Below, in pieces: positions 23,632 through 32,957 of a DNA stretch of 64,000 bases (positions are counted from its first letter, which is position 1; each line of letters opens with the position of its first letter). This DNA comes from Nocardioides aquaticus (lineage in GTDB: Bacteria; Actinomycetota; Actinomycetes; Propionibacteriales; Nocardioidaceae): NCBI RefSeq assembly GCF_018459925.1, contig NZ_CP075371.1, positions 3,658,001-3,722,000 on the forward strand. The letters are read 5' to 3'. The translations under genes were made by a program, and so were the position numbers. The notes under the pieces are model-generated. The model was not told where the DNA came from. It saw only the letters and a list, made by a program, of their open reading frames with translations, and made no database searches.

Positions 23632-24714
23632 TTACTCGTGGCTCAGATAGAGGTTAGCGATATTGACGAGTTCAATCTGGAGCCGGTCCCAGTTGGCCAC
23701 GGCGTCCTCGGTCGGCATCGACGGGGTGGTCAGCGTCAGCCTCTTGGTCGTGGAGGCGCTCATCGCCGCGTAAGCGGCCTCGGCTGCGTCGACCCACCCG
23801 CGCTCGCGGAGCGGTTGGAGGGGCACATCGAGGCTGTCCCACTGCGCGAGGTAGACCGTGGCCAGCGAACTGCTGCCAGGCGTTTTGAGATGGGAACCGC
23901 TAGCGGTGTGGTCCACGAGAAGTCCCAGGTGGTCCGCGAGCTGGTCGAGTAGCTCGATGGCGCGCAGCGTGGCAGGTGCAGACGCCGCGAGGCCGGTCTC
24001 CCGGTCGACCCGGCGACGAGGGGTGCCCTTCGTGCTGGCGGCTGCGGTGCGTCCGTAGACGCTGGGGACGATGACCGTTCCCTCGTGGCCCACGGCGCGG
24101 TAGCGCTTGACCTCGACCGCGAAGACCTCGGCCGGGCTCATCTGCTCGTTGAGGAACTCGGTAATCCGCATGAGCTCATCGGGGATCACGTCCGCGACGA
24201 AGACCATCCTGATCCGCCCCGACCTCAGGTTGTCCCCCACGCTGGCGAAGAACTCCTCAAGCGTGATGCCCCTGTTCTCTGTCAGCGCCGCGAGAGCCTC
24301 AGTCGGGTCACCTCCGAGCCCGAACTGGGTCGCCTCGAAGGCAGCGCGCAAGCCCTCGACCGGCCAGTACCGGACGCCGTTAGCGGCGTAGTCGAGCATC
24401 TGACCAACGACCTCGCGTCGGATACGTGTGTCGGTAGACCGCTTGACCTCCACCAGCGTTGGGACGGCGTCCTGGTCCACGAACAGATGGTCCACGCTCC
24501 ATCGCGATCCCGCATCGTCGCGGTCCGGGACACCCTGTTCCCGCTTCACCAGTGCCCACCGGCGGGGGGCCTCGGGCGTCATCTGACCACCGGCGAGGAG
24601 GTCAGGGTGGGTCTCGAGGAGTTGCTGAAGGATGTCTTCTGCCTCGTAGGGCGTGACCGTCATCGCGACAAGCTTCTGGTCGGGCCCGATGTGGAAGAGA
24701 CCGTCACTGCTCAT
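23632..24714 (-). CDS. PD-(D/E)XK-like nuclease domain protein (360 aa)
   Basis: Last gene of the cluster downstream of the Type ISP enzyme. Its ATG overlaps the stop of the zinc-ribbon gene (ATGA). The N-terminal domain contains WSVDHLFVDQDAVPTLVEVK, giving the Asp and ExK of the PD-(D/E)XK fold, and continues RREVVGQMLDYAANGVRYW as in endonuclease-like DUFs. The C-terminal half is unknown, with a helical end (WDRLQIELVNIANLYLSHE). Inferred role: DNA cleavage in defence. Alternatively a repair-type or regulatory nuclease fold. Confidence 0.7.
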   Translation of the reverse strand: MSSDGLFHIGPDQKLVAMTVTPYEAEDILQQLLETHPDLLAGGQMTPEAPRRWALVKREQGVPDRDDAGSRWSVDHLFVDQDAVPTLVEVKRSTDTRIRREVVGQMLDYAANGVRYWPVEGLRAAFEATQFGLGGDPTEALAALTENRGITLEEFFASVGDNLRSGRIRMVFVADVIPDELMRITEFLNEQMSPAEVFAVEVKRYRAVGHEGTVIVPSVYGRTAAASTKGTPRRRVDRETGLAASAPATLRAIELLDQLADHLGLLVDHTASGSHLKTPGSSSLATVYLAQWDSLDVPLQPLRERGWVDAAEAAYAAMSASTTKRLTLTTPSMPTEDAVANWDRLQIELVNIANLYLSHE

Positions 24715-25532
24715 GCGCCTGCTCCTCGGTCCTTGGCCCACCACAAGAAGTCCGCGGCGTGCTGCTGATGGGCGAACCCCTCGCCGACCAGTTCGCTGAG
24801 TAGGTCGTTGCTCCACACGATCAGACGCCCAATGGTCATGGCCACCCGATCCGCGGCCGGGAGGTCGAGGCCGTAGACGGCCTTCGCCATGATCCGCTTC
24901 TGGTCATAGGTCACGATCGTCATGTACTTGTCCGGGTAGACCACGCACAGCGTCTTCGTCAGCAGTGCCTCCTTGAAACCCGGCATCGTGAACGGCACGG
25001 TCCCCTTGATCAGTTGGGTGAGCCGGTCCTCAAGGCTTTGGGGACGTGTGCCGCGCAGCAGATGTGCGACGACCTGCCGCAGGAGCGCAGCACCTGCTTC
25101 CTCTCCCATCTCGTTCCAGGCGTTGTTAAAGCTCGTCATGAATCCGACGTAGACCCCGGTCGGGTCGTTGGCGAACCGTTTGAGGTCCTCCGGTGGTGCT
25201 GTCGGCAATGCCTGCTCAGAGAAGAGGAGTTGGTACTTGCTCCAGAACGGCGCGACCCTCGGGTCCGGTTCCGGGCGCTCCTCGCCGAGATACTGCGCCT
25301 TCAGCATCTCGGCTCGGAGCCTTGCTTCCGGGTGCACGTCCCCAGCCGTGGGGAACCTCGACCTGGCGACTGCGAGGGAGGTACCGGCAGGTCTGCGCTC
25401 GGCGACCGGGTCGCCGTGGTCCCACTGGTAGTCACAGTCGCGGCACTCGACCCGTCGCCGACCGTCGGCGAGTTTTTCCACGAGGTGAACCTCGTCATCG
25501 CCGGTACACAGCGGACACATCACCAGGCTCAT
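24711..25532 (-). CDS. zinc-ribbon protein of the nuclease cluster (273 aa)
   Basis: Starts MSLVMCPLCTGDDEVHLVEK and has a second pair in ECRDCDYQWDHG, a four-Cys zinc ribbon that probably binds DNA. After a linker comes a helical domain: FKEALLTKTLCVVYPDKYMT, IVTYDQKRIMAKAVYGLDLP, ending FLWWAKDRGAGA. That tail recalls a helical module seen in restriction-associated (McrB-type) proteins, but this is a weak resemblance. Co-transcribed with the nuclease at 23632 through a 4-nt overlap. Confidence 0.6.
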   Translation of the reverse strand: MSLVMCPLCTGDDEVHLVEKLADGRRRVECRDCDYQWDHGDPVAERRPAGTSLAVARSRFPTAGDVHPEARLRAEMLKAQYLGEERPEPDPRVAPFWSKYQLLFSEQALPTAPPEDLKRFANDPTGVYVGFMTSFNNAWNEMGEEAGAALLRQVVAHLLRGTRPQSLEDRLTQLIKGTVPFTMPGFKEALLTKTLCVVYPDKYMTIVTYDQKRIMAKAVYGLDLPAADRVAMTIGRLIVWSNDLLSELVGEGFAHQQHAADFLWWAKDRGAGA

Positions 25533-25647
25533 CGCGACCCCGTCACTATCTCGGCTCGAGAACAACGTTGGGGGCTGCGATGTCCCATACCCGTCTCGCT
25601 CTTCTCCAGTGGACTCTGCGGGCAGCTTCGCGGAGGTAGTGCCACTT

Positions 25648-26745
25648 CTACTCCTCCGCCACGGGCGGCGGTGTACCTCCGGTGGCGGTGATGAAGTCGG
25701 CCATCGGGAACCAGTTCCGGTTCCCTGGCAACGCACCTTGCCGCACCTCGTAGCTCACGGTGCGCCACGCCCCGCTGGCGATGTCGGACGCGAACGAGGT
25801 GCCGGTGAGCCCACCGGACCTGCCGATCTGGTCGAACTGGTTCGAACCCTCGGCGTGGGCAGCGACGATCGCCTCTCCGGTCAGAACGTCGTCTGCGTTC
25901 TTCCCACCGGTGCCTAAGCGGGACTGCAGCTCGGGGTGGCGAGCAAGTGCGACCGCTAGGGCCCGGGCCCAGTACCGGGGTCCGACGATGTCGTAGCGCT
26001 GCAGGACCTGTTCCCAGGTGACCACCGGGTACTGCAGAGAACCCACTCGCTCTGCCAAGGGCTCGGGAAGGAGAAGGACGTGCCGGACCCGTAGCGGGTC
26101 AAGTCCACGGGTGGTGGCCCAGTAGTCGACCAACTTCGCCTGACGACCCATCTGCGCCTCGAGCGCCGAGGCATTGGGGTTGTGGAACATCTTGGCCTCG
26201 ACAGCGACCAGCCAGTCCGGCCCGGCGATGACGACATCGGGTGTGTCTGCGTTGAGGAGGTCAGGCCAGGCCAGTTTGTCGGTGTCGGTGAAGACAGACT
26301 CAGCGAAGCCGTACTCGGTGTAGAAGGTGAGCTCACGCATCGTTTCGAGGGACTTCTCGATCGACACCTCCGGAAGACCGCAGAGTTCGAGGAACCGGTG
26401 GAGGTGAGCAAAGCCGTCGCTCGCCACCAGCATGGGCAGCACCGTGCCGGTGTAGTAGCGCTCCTTCCTGTTCAAGGGCAGCCACGTCGGGTCACCAGCG
26501 GCGTGACCCGCGACCAGGTCGACAGCTCGAGATGCCGGTTCGAGCCCCGCTGCGTGCTGCCGGGTCCACCTCACCCGCTCGGCGGTGACCTCGAGCAGCT
26601 CGGCCAGGTCGAACTTCGCCTCATCTGAAAGCGAACCGTTCCACTCCCCGGTAGCGATCTGCCGGGTGACGCCCCCGTCGCCGAACACCCGCTCAGCCAT
26701 CCGCTCGAGCAACGCACCCGCTTCGGCGAGGCGTTCGTCAGACAT
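25648..26745 (-). CDS. restriction-endonuclease-like protein (about 365 aa)
   Basis: Contains NADTPDVVIAGPDWLVAVEA followed by KMFHNPNASALEAQM, the D-(x)n-ExK core of a PD-(D/E)XK nuclease. The following VRHVLLLPEPLAERVGSLQ strand fits the fold. The N-terminal 170 residues are helical and carry no known motif. Start at MSDERLAEAG. Two ATGs 6 and 9 nt upstream, just behind GGAGGA, are alternatives. Minus-strand neighbour of three other small genes below the Type ISP enzyme. Confidence 0.7.
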   Translation of the reverse strand: MSDERLAEAGALLERMAERVFGDGGVTRQIATGEWNGSLSDEAKFDLAELLEVTAERVRWTRQHAAGLEPASRAVDLVAGHAAGDPTWLPLNRKERYYTGTVLPMLVASDGFAHLHRFLELCGLPEVSIEKSLETMRELTFYTEYGFAESVFTDTDKLAWPDLLNADTPDVVIAGPDWLVAVEAKMFHNPNASALEAQMGRQAKLVDYWATTRGLDPLRVRHVLLLPEPLAERVGSLQYPVVTWEQVLQRYDIVGPRYWARALAVALARHPELQSRLGTGGKNADDVLTGEAIVAAHAEGSNQFDQIGRSGGLTGTSFASDIASGAWRTVSYEVRQGALPGNRNWFPMADFITATGGTPPPVAEE

Positions 26746-26857
26746 CCCCATCATTCCTCCGTGGTCGACTGCCAACAGTGGACCACCTAGCACCGACGCA
26801 ACGCCTGCGAACCAGCGATCGGACTGTTGGTCCAATACCCGGATCGGATGAGGCTGA

Positions 26858-27214
26858 CTACGTCTGGACTTCCTCCACCCGCCCATCGAGGTCGACCACG
26901 TACACCGCGACACCTAGCGCCTTGCGAACGTCCCTGGACACCCGGCATGCCGCTGCACGTGCCTCGTCGGGCACGACCACCGCGTAGGTCACCGGCTTGT
27001 CGTCCTTTACGTCCATCCGCCGGAGCAGTTGGCCGTACATCGTGTCCACGTCCAAGCCGACCTCTGTAGTGCGCCCCTTCGCCTCAGCGATAAGGCGCGC
27101 GTCTCCCCGACTGGCAACTATGTCAGCGAACCGCACCTCCGTCTGGACGACCCAACCCTGCAACCGGAGCCACTTGCTGAAAGCGCCGACAACACGTGCC
27201 TCATCACCTCTCAC
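26858..27214 (-). CDS. small PD-(D/E)XK-like protein (118 aa)
   Basis: GTG start (VRGDEARVVGAFSKWLRLQG). The motif EVRFADIVASRGDARLIAEA followed by KGRTTEVGLDVDTMYGQLL gives an Asp and an ExK with a following Thr/Gly turn. It is a minimal nuclease-like or Holliday-junction-like module, with a strand-rich end (PVTYAVVVPDEARAAACRVS). First gene after the Type ISP enzyme, 80 bp downstream. Probably partners with the other cluster proteins. Confidence 0.65.
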   Translation of the reverse strand: MRGDEARVVGAFSKWLRLQGWVVQTEVRFADIVASRGDARLIAEAKGRTTEVGLDVDTMYGQLLRRMDVKDDKPVTYAVVVPDEARAAACRVSRDVRKALGVAVYVVDLDGRVEEVQT

Positions 27215-27294
27215 GGACGCCCGCCCTTCCGTTGAATACCTGGTGCACGCTCAGCCCCTCCTAAGTCAACAAGGCCATGCCCGGCGCACATCCG

Positions 27295-30200
27295 TCACAC
27301 CTCCTGGACTACCTCCAGCGCAGGGAGGCTGTCCACAATCTCCATGGTTTCCACCGAGACCGTCACCACTCGCGCAAGCAGGTCAAGGATGTGGCGCGGG
27401 TCGCCGACCTCCCGTGACCAGTCGTTCGGGTCGTTGACGATGCCTGAGACCTTGTCGGTCTTGACGTAGTAGCGGTCGATGATCCAGTCGACCGCCGACC
27501 TGCTGCCCACCATGTAGCGGTAGACCTCAGCCGGTATCCCCGACAAGGTGATCCGGTCGTTGTAACGGATGACGCTGCGGTCGTGCCGCTCCCCAGCCGC
27601 CTTGGCCTCGGCGCTAGGTGTGCCGAACCGCATTCTGGTCGCCCCAACCGCATAGAAGCGGTAGGACGCCTCGTCTCCGTCAGTAACCGGAGCGGCATCC
27701 AAACCGACGAGCGGGTACGGCTGCACCGCGTCATAGTCAAGGTGTAAGTCACACAGTGCACGACCTGCATCAGCGAATGCCCGCGCGTCGCTCGAGGCCG
27801 CAACAAGCGGGATGCGGGGCAGCATCTTCTTTAGGTCGGCAGCAAATCTCGCACGGTAGTCGGGTGAGTGGAGCAAGCCGTAGCAGTAGAAGAAAACGTC
27901 GTCCTTGGTCCACACTTCGCCGTAAGCCGCCCGCCACCGGGCTAAGGCCTGGTCGGTCACGTTGTCCTTGCGGTGGTACCCGTTGACAACGTCTTCTTGG
28001 TCACCGAAGTCGAGGGCCCCGCCGTCAACTGAGGTCCAAGTCCAGCGCGGGAAGAACTGCCCGTTCTGGCCTGCACCCAGCGCCTGGACATCAACGATGC
28101 GGTCTGCCGCCAGCAGCGCAAAAGGCGAGGTCGCGCCCACACCAACGGCGTAGAACCCAAGGTTTGGTCGGTCTCCGCCTGACCCGAACAAGTCAGCTGT
28201 CCGACTTGGGAAATCGTTGAGCAGAGGGTCGACGTATAGGTTCTGTCGAACGAATGGTCGATACATGACCTGTCGGAGGCGGCCACCATCCACCTTCAGC
28301 GGCCTGCCCCGCGCAGCATGTGCTCGCAGCGACCTCGACCAACTGATCGCAACTGGATCGCCCTCGGCCTCGAGCCCTCGACTCAATCTCTCGGACGCAC
28401 GAGAGTAAGAAGTGATTAAGCGCGAAACCTGGGCGAGGAGTCTGGATGATCCGAATCCGTAAACCCAAGCATCACGGTTGCTCTTGAGCCCGTTCGAGAC
28501 GGTCTCTAATACGGCGTCAGCGTTTCCCTTCGCGATCAACGGCACGAAGGTCATAAAGTTACTGTCACGCTGGCCAAGCCAATCGCCGTGCTCGTTAGGA
28601 TCGACAGATACGGACGGCAATCCCCCGATGCCCGTCGCCTCAGCCACTCGGGATAGTTTTTGCTCGCGGCTCAGGTATTCACCGATATCCGTGTATCGAA
28701 CTATCGCTGGGCCGGTGCGACCACTCTTCTTGACAAGCACGGTGATCGCGACCGTGGCCCGCGAGCCCCCACCGAACACCTTGCCCCCTTCTCGACGCGA
28801 CTGCTCGCCTGCGGTGCGTTGGTTGCCGCGAAGATTGAAGACGTAGATAGAGGAGAACTCCTCGGCCAAGGTTTTTCTCATGCCGTCGGCGACGTTGGAG
28901 TCGAGCCAGCCACCGTTTGTGACGTAGGCGACGACACCCTGGTCGCCTACCCTCAAACTGGCCCACTTGATGGCCCGAATATAGGAGTCGTATAGCGAGT
29001 TCTTATTTGTCGCGGTTGAGCGCGCCGCGTAAGTGGCCCGGATCGCATCGTCGATGCTCGGGTACTTCACATTCGCGTTGTCGTCGTTGGCTGCGTCTTG
29101 GCCGACCGAGTAGGGCGGGTTGCCAACGATGACGGTGATCGGCAACCTTCGCTGGCGCTCGATTCGTTCGTGGTTAGCCGGAAAGATATCGAGATCGTCG
29201 CGATCACCGTCCTCGTAGGACTGGAAGGTGTCAGTGAGCACCAGTCCGGGGAACGGTTCGTAGGCGTCGGCACCCACACTGCTGCGCGAGCTGCCGCCTT
29301 CGGAGAGGGCAGCGTATGTGCTTTCGATGTTGACTGCGGCGATGTAATAAGCAAGCAGCAGAATCTCGTTGGCGTGCAACTCGCTGGCGTATTTGCGCGC
29401 CAGATCATGCGGTTTGATGAGACCCGATTGCAGCAGCCGAGTGATGAAGGTGCCAGTACCGGTGAAGCCATCGAGTACGTGTACGCCCTCGTCGGTAAGG
29501 CCGCGTCCGAACTCTTCGCGCATGATGTCGTCGGCGGAGTTCAAGATGAAGTCGACGATCTCGATCGGCGTATAGACAATCCCGAGCCGGTCTACGGTCT
29601 TACGGAACGCGCTCGCGAAAAAGTTGTCATAAAGCTCCACGATCACTCGCTGACGACCCTCCGCTGAGGAGACTCCTTCGACCCGGCGGCGCACTGAGGC
29701 ATAGAAGCGATCCAGGTGAGCCTGCTCGGCATCGAGGTTATGCTCGTCCAAGCTGGCAAGCATAAGTTCCATGGTGCGCGCCACCGGGTTGCTCTTCGCG
29801 AAGTCGTATCCGGCGAACAGGGCCTCGAAGATAGGACGGGTGATGAGGTGCTGGGCCAGCATCTCAATAGCTTCGTCGGCGGTGATGTTGTCGTTCAGGT
29901 TGCCCCGCAAACCCTCAAGAAAGGCCGCGAACTCCTGCGCTGGGGCGGAGTCCTCATCTGCCAGCAACCCCCGAATGCGAATGATGTGCGCTTGGGCAAT
30001 ATCGGCAATGTCGGACGCCCACCTCTCCCAGTACTTGCGCTCACCGACCTTCTTGACGATGCGAGCGAACATCGCGTCGCGAAACTCATCGATGTCGAAT
30101 GGCAAACTCAACTGTTCGCTCCCCGGCCTTTTCTCAACCGGTTCAGTCCCAATCGGGTCGTTCTCTGGTGGCGGGGTGACAAGGTCGACGATCACGCGGT

Positions 30201-32136
30201 CCGGGGTGGTGGTCTTGTTGAGCTCGATCTGGTTGATCATGGCGTGGAAGCGCTCGTCGTGGGAGCGGAGTGCCTGCAGGACCTGCCAGACCACCTGGTA
30301 GCGCTTGTTGTCGTTGAGTGCCTCCGACGCGCTAAGCCCGGAGGGAACCACCACCGGCAGGACGATGTAGCCAGACTGCTTCCCTGGAGCTTTACGCATC
30401 ACGCGGCCGACCGCTTGAACAACGTCTACTTGCGAGCCACGCGGCGTCAAGAACATCACCGCGTCCAGCGCTGGAACGTCTACGCCCTCGGAAAGGCACC
30501 GGGCGTTAGTCAACACCCGACAGGTGCCTTCATCGGGGTCGCCTTTGAGCCAGGCCAGGTGTTTGTTGCGTTCTTGGACGCCCATCGTCCCGTCCACATG
30601 TCGCGACTCGATCCGGGTGCGGCGTTGGCCCTTGTCGGTGTCACTGTCGATGGCTCGGTCCACCAGGACCGGGAAGGACTCGGTGGCTTGCTTGGAGGTC
30701 TTGATGTCCTTCGCGAATGCCACCGCCCGTCGCATCGGCTGCGGATCGCTCAGGCGCTCGTTGGGGTCGACGTAGCGCTTGGAGAGCCCGTTCCAGCAGC
30801 CCAGCAGCTTGGCGGCATCGCCCAGGGCAATCTCTCCGGAGGTTGCCATCGCGGTCTGAAAGTTCGCGGCGACGTACTCCTCGTCGACTGCCAGGACCAG
30901 CACCTTGTAGTCCGTAAGCAGATCGGCCTCAACGGCGTCACCGAATCCAAGGCGGTGCAGTTCAGGGCCGAAGACAGCTTCGTCGTTCATGTCGGCCAGC
31001 ACGGCCTCGGCTTCGGCGGCTTTGCGCTTGACCTCTTCACCAAACACTCGCGGTGTGGCCGTCATGTACAGCCGCTTAACACCATGTATGACGTTGTTGT
31101 CGTGAATCCGAACGAAGTGGGACTCGTCCGAGTCCGACAGCGTCACCCCGGTCGTCCGGTGCGCTTCATCGCAGATGATCAGGTCGAAGTCTCCAAGGCC
31201 CTGCTGCTGAGCTTCCGCGATCACGTCGATGGACTGGTAGGTCGAGAAGACCACCGTCATCCTCGGCGTCGAATGCCGACCGACACCCATCCGCTCCACC
31301 AACCGGGTGGCGTCGGTGGTCGCAGGCTCGGTGAGGTCGATTGTCGAGATTTCGCCCTCGTCGGTGCTCTTGCGCCCGACCCGAACGTCGGAGCAGACCG
31401 CGAACGGGCGTAGGTCGACCGCTGACTCGGCCATCCACTCGCGCAGCGTCTGCGAAAGCAGCTGGATACTCGGCACTAGGAACAGCACGGTGCCCCCCGC
31501 GCCGACCATCTCCTCAGCGATCTTCAGGGAGGTGAAGGTCTTGCCCGTGCCACACGCCATCACCAGCTTCCCTCGGTCAGCCCCGACTAACCCTCGGCGT
31601 ACATCATCGAGAGCACGCCGCTGGTGCGGCCGTAGTTGCTTTGGCCCGACGGGGACCAGGACCTCGGGTGTCGTCCACGAAAACTGGTCCCAGTCGACCC
31701 TGGCCTCGTCGAGGTAGGCCAAGTCGACGCGCTGTACAGGCACCGCCTGGCGGCCCGCGGTCTCCACCGCGTTGGCGTTCCAGTTGTCTGCGGTGTCGAA
31801 GAAGTAGCGAGAGACAAACTCCGTGCCCCCGGAGGCAGACAGGAAGGTGTCCAAGTCGCCCTTAGAGACCTTGTGCGTCGCGGCATAGAACTTGCACTGA
31901 ATGGCCGACAGGCCCGCGCGGTCTCGGTGCCGGGCGACCAGGTCGACCCCGGTGTCAGGCCGACCCTCGCGCCCCGGCCAGTCCGACCACAGCCACACAT
32001 CGGAGAACCGGCTCGACCACTCCGGATCGGTTCGCAGAAAGTTCAGGATCAGGCGTTCGAACTTGTCACCCTTGTCCCTTTCGTCCAGGGACTGGGCCCG
32101 CAGGTCGTCGAGGACATCATGAATGTTGGTCGGCAC
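27295..32136 (-). CDS. Type ISP single-chain restriction-modification enzyme (LlaGI/LlaBIII-like)
   Basis: About 1613 aa, the size of Type ISP enzymes. Domains in order: an Mrr-like nuclease (PDTGVDLVARHRDRAGLSAI then QCKFY, about residues 60-85), and an SF2 helicase-translocase with MACGTGKTFTS (about 195), ICDEAHRTTGV, YMTATPRV and QAVGRVMRKAPG. A coupler follows, then an N6-adenine methyltransferase with LDGFTGTGTF (about 890) and VGNPPYSV (about 1005), and a C-terminal target-recognition region. It cuts unmethylated DNA after translocation. I prefer the GTG at 32136 (VPTNIHDVLDDL). The frame extends 14 codons further. Intact as read. Confidence 0.9.
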   Translation of the reverse strand: MPTNIHDVLDDLRAQSLDERDKGDKFERLILNFLRTDPEWSSRFSDVWLWSDWPGREGRPDTGVDLVARHRDRAGLSAIQCKFYAATHKVSKGDLDTFLSASGGTEFVSRYFFDTADNWNANAVETAGRQAVPVQRVDLAYLDEARVDWDQFSWTTPEVLVPVGPKQLRPHQRRALDDVRRGLVGADRGKLVMACGTGKTFTSLKIAEEMVGAGGTVLFLVPSIQLLSQTLREWMAESAVDLRPFAVCSDVRVGRKSTDEGEISTIDLTEPATTDATRLVERMGVGRHSTPRMTVVFSTYQSIDVIAEAQQQGLGDFDLIICDEAHRTTGVTLSDSDESHFVRIHDNNVIHGVKRLYMTATPRVFGEEVKRKAAEAEAVLADMNDEAVFGPELHRLGFGDAVEADLLTDYKVLVLAVDEEYVAANFQTAMATSGEIALGDAAKLLGCWNGLSKRYVDPNERLSDPQPMRRAVAFAKDIKTSKQATESFPVLVDRAIDSDTDKGQRRTRIESRHVDGTMGVQERNKHLAWLKGDPDEGTCRVLTNARCLSEGVDVPALDAVMFLTPRGSQVDVVQAVGRVMRKAPGKQSGYIVLPVVVPSGLSASEALNDNKRYQVVWQVLQALRSHDERFHAMINQIELNKTTTPDRVIVDLVTPPPENDPIGTEPVEKRPGSEQLSLPFDIDEFRDAMFARIVKKVGERKYWERWASDIADIAQAHIIRIRGLLADEDSAPAQEFAAFLEGLRGNLNDNITADEAIEMLAQHLITRPIFEALFAGYDFAKSNPVARTMELMLASLDEHNLDAEQAHLDRFYASVRRRVEGVSSAEGRQRVIVELYDNFFASAFRKTVDRLGIVYTPIEIVDFILNSADDIMREEFGRGLTDEGVHVLDGFTGTGTFITRLLQSGLIKPHDLARKYASELHANEILLLAYYIAAVNIESTYAALSEGGSSRSSVGADAYEPFPGLVLTDTFQSYEDGDRDDLDIFPANHERIERQRRLPITVIVGNPPYSVGQDAANDDNANVKYPSIDDAIRATYAARSTATNKNSLYDSYIRAIKWASLRVGDQGVVAYVTNGGWLDSNVADGMRKTLAEEFSSIYVFNLRGNQRTAGEQSRREGGKVFGGGSRATVAITVLVKKSGRTGPAIVRYTDIGEYLSREQKLSRVAEATGIGGLPSVSVDPNEHGDWLGQRDSNFMTFVPLIAKGNADAVLETVSNGLKSNRDAWVYGFGSSRLLAQVSRLITSYSRASERLSRGLEAEGDPVAISWSRSLRAHAARGRPLKVDGGRLRQVMYRPFVRQNLYVDPLLNDFPSRTADLFGSGGDRPNLGFYAVGVGATSPFALLAADRIVDVQALGAGQNGQFFPRWTWTSVDGGALDFGDQEDVVNGYHRKDNVTDQALARWRAAYGEVWTKDDVFFYCYGLLHSPDYRARFAADLKKMLPRIPLVAASSDARAFADAGRALCDLHLDYDAVQPYPLVGLDAAPVTDGDEASYRFYAVGATRMRFGTPSAEAKAAGERHDRSVIRYNDRITLSGIPAEVYRYMVGSRSAVDWIIDRYYVKTDKVSGIVNDPNDWSREVGDPRHILDLLARVVTVSVETMEIVDSLPALEVVQEV

Positions 32137-32382
32137 GTCAGCATCTTGCCTCACGTGCAGGCTTTGCAGACGCAGCAATCAAAGCGGCGGAGACGGAATG
32201 CACACTTCACGATGGGAACTATGCGTGGTCGGAGTTGTCCAAGTTTACCGACGGCTCGCACGCAGCGTACGAGCGCCGCAGAATCGAGCTGGCTTGCGTC
32301 GAGAGACCCGTGACCGGACCCTCAGACATGTCACCCAGGTCAAAAGCGGTTACCCTCCTCGGGCCGCCTCGCTACGCCGGAC

Positions 32383-32937
32383 CTAGTCGCGGACTGAACC
32401 GCTGAGTCTGTCGCTCACCCTATTGATGTAGAGGTAGGAGTCGTACAGCTTGAAGATGACGAGCATGAAGAGCATCGCGATGTGAAGACCGATCGCCACC
32501 ACGATGCCGCAGCTCAAACCGGTCAACGACCCGTCGACCTCGTTTGTAGTCGACTGCCCGGCGACCACCGCGATCAGACCGGCGACGGACCAGAAACTTG
32601 CAACGAGGACGTGCGTCACTGCCTCGTCCAGGGATTCTCGATCGGACTCCTCAGTCTCCCCGAACGGGCGCGATCGTTCCGTGAGTCGTTCGCGCCACCC
32701 CGCGATCTGAGCGAACACGGCAAGCAGCCCGCCCACCAGCAGCGCGAGCCCAGCGAGGATGGCATCTGGGCTCTTGATCGCGAACCCTGACAGACCTGCA
32801 ACGAGTCCCGCCGCCAGAGGGACCAGGTACACCAGGACCCGCCCCACGAGGTCCGCGCGGGTCGCCGCTCCGGCGCGGAGCGTCAGCGCTTTCCACTGCC
32901 CGCGGAACAGGTCGCGCGGGTCAAGCCGGTCGCTCAT
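32383..32937 (-). CDS. four-TM membrane protein, partner of the gene at 32958
   Basis: 184 aa. Four hydrophobic helices: VLVYLVPLAAGLVAGLSGFA, AILAGLALLVGGLLAVFAQI, VLVASFWSVAGLIAVVAGQ and CGIVVAIGLHIAMLFMLVIF. A charged loop (ERSRPFGETEESDRESLDE) lies between the second and third. No family recognised. It follows the 322-aa gene by 20 nt on the same strand. A soluble sensor plus small membrane protein is a recurring layout of membrane-disrupting defence effectors, so that is the working inference. Confidence 0.65.
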   Translation of the reverse strand: MSDRLDPRDLFRGQWKALTLRAGAATRADLVGRVLVYLVPLAAGLVAGLSGFAIKSPDAILAGLALLVGGLLAVFAQIAGWRERLTERSRPFGETEESDRESLDEAVTHVLVASFWSVAGLIAVVAGQSTTNEVDGSLTGLSCGIVVAIGLHIAMLFMLVIFKLYDSYLYINRVSDRLSGSVRD

Positions 32938-32957
32938 GGTCCGCCTCCGCCGTCATC

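Noticed and set aside
23480..23640. tRNA gene next to the tyrosine recombinase as an attachment site
   Set aside because: No TTCGA T-loop with matching acceptor stem was found here or elsewhere in the window.
29716..31413. 565-codon plus-strand frame inside the Type ISP gene
   Set aside because: It mirrors the helicase-coding region and has no motif. The ISP enzyme is continuous on the other strand.
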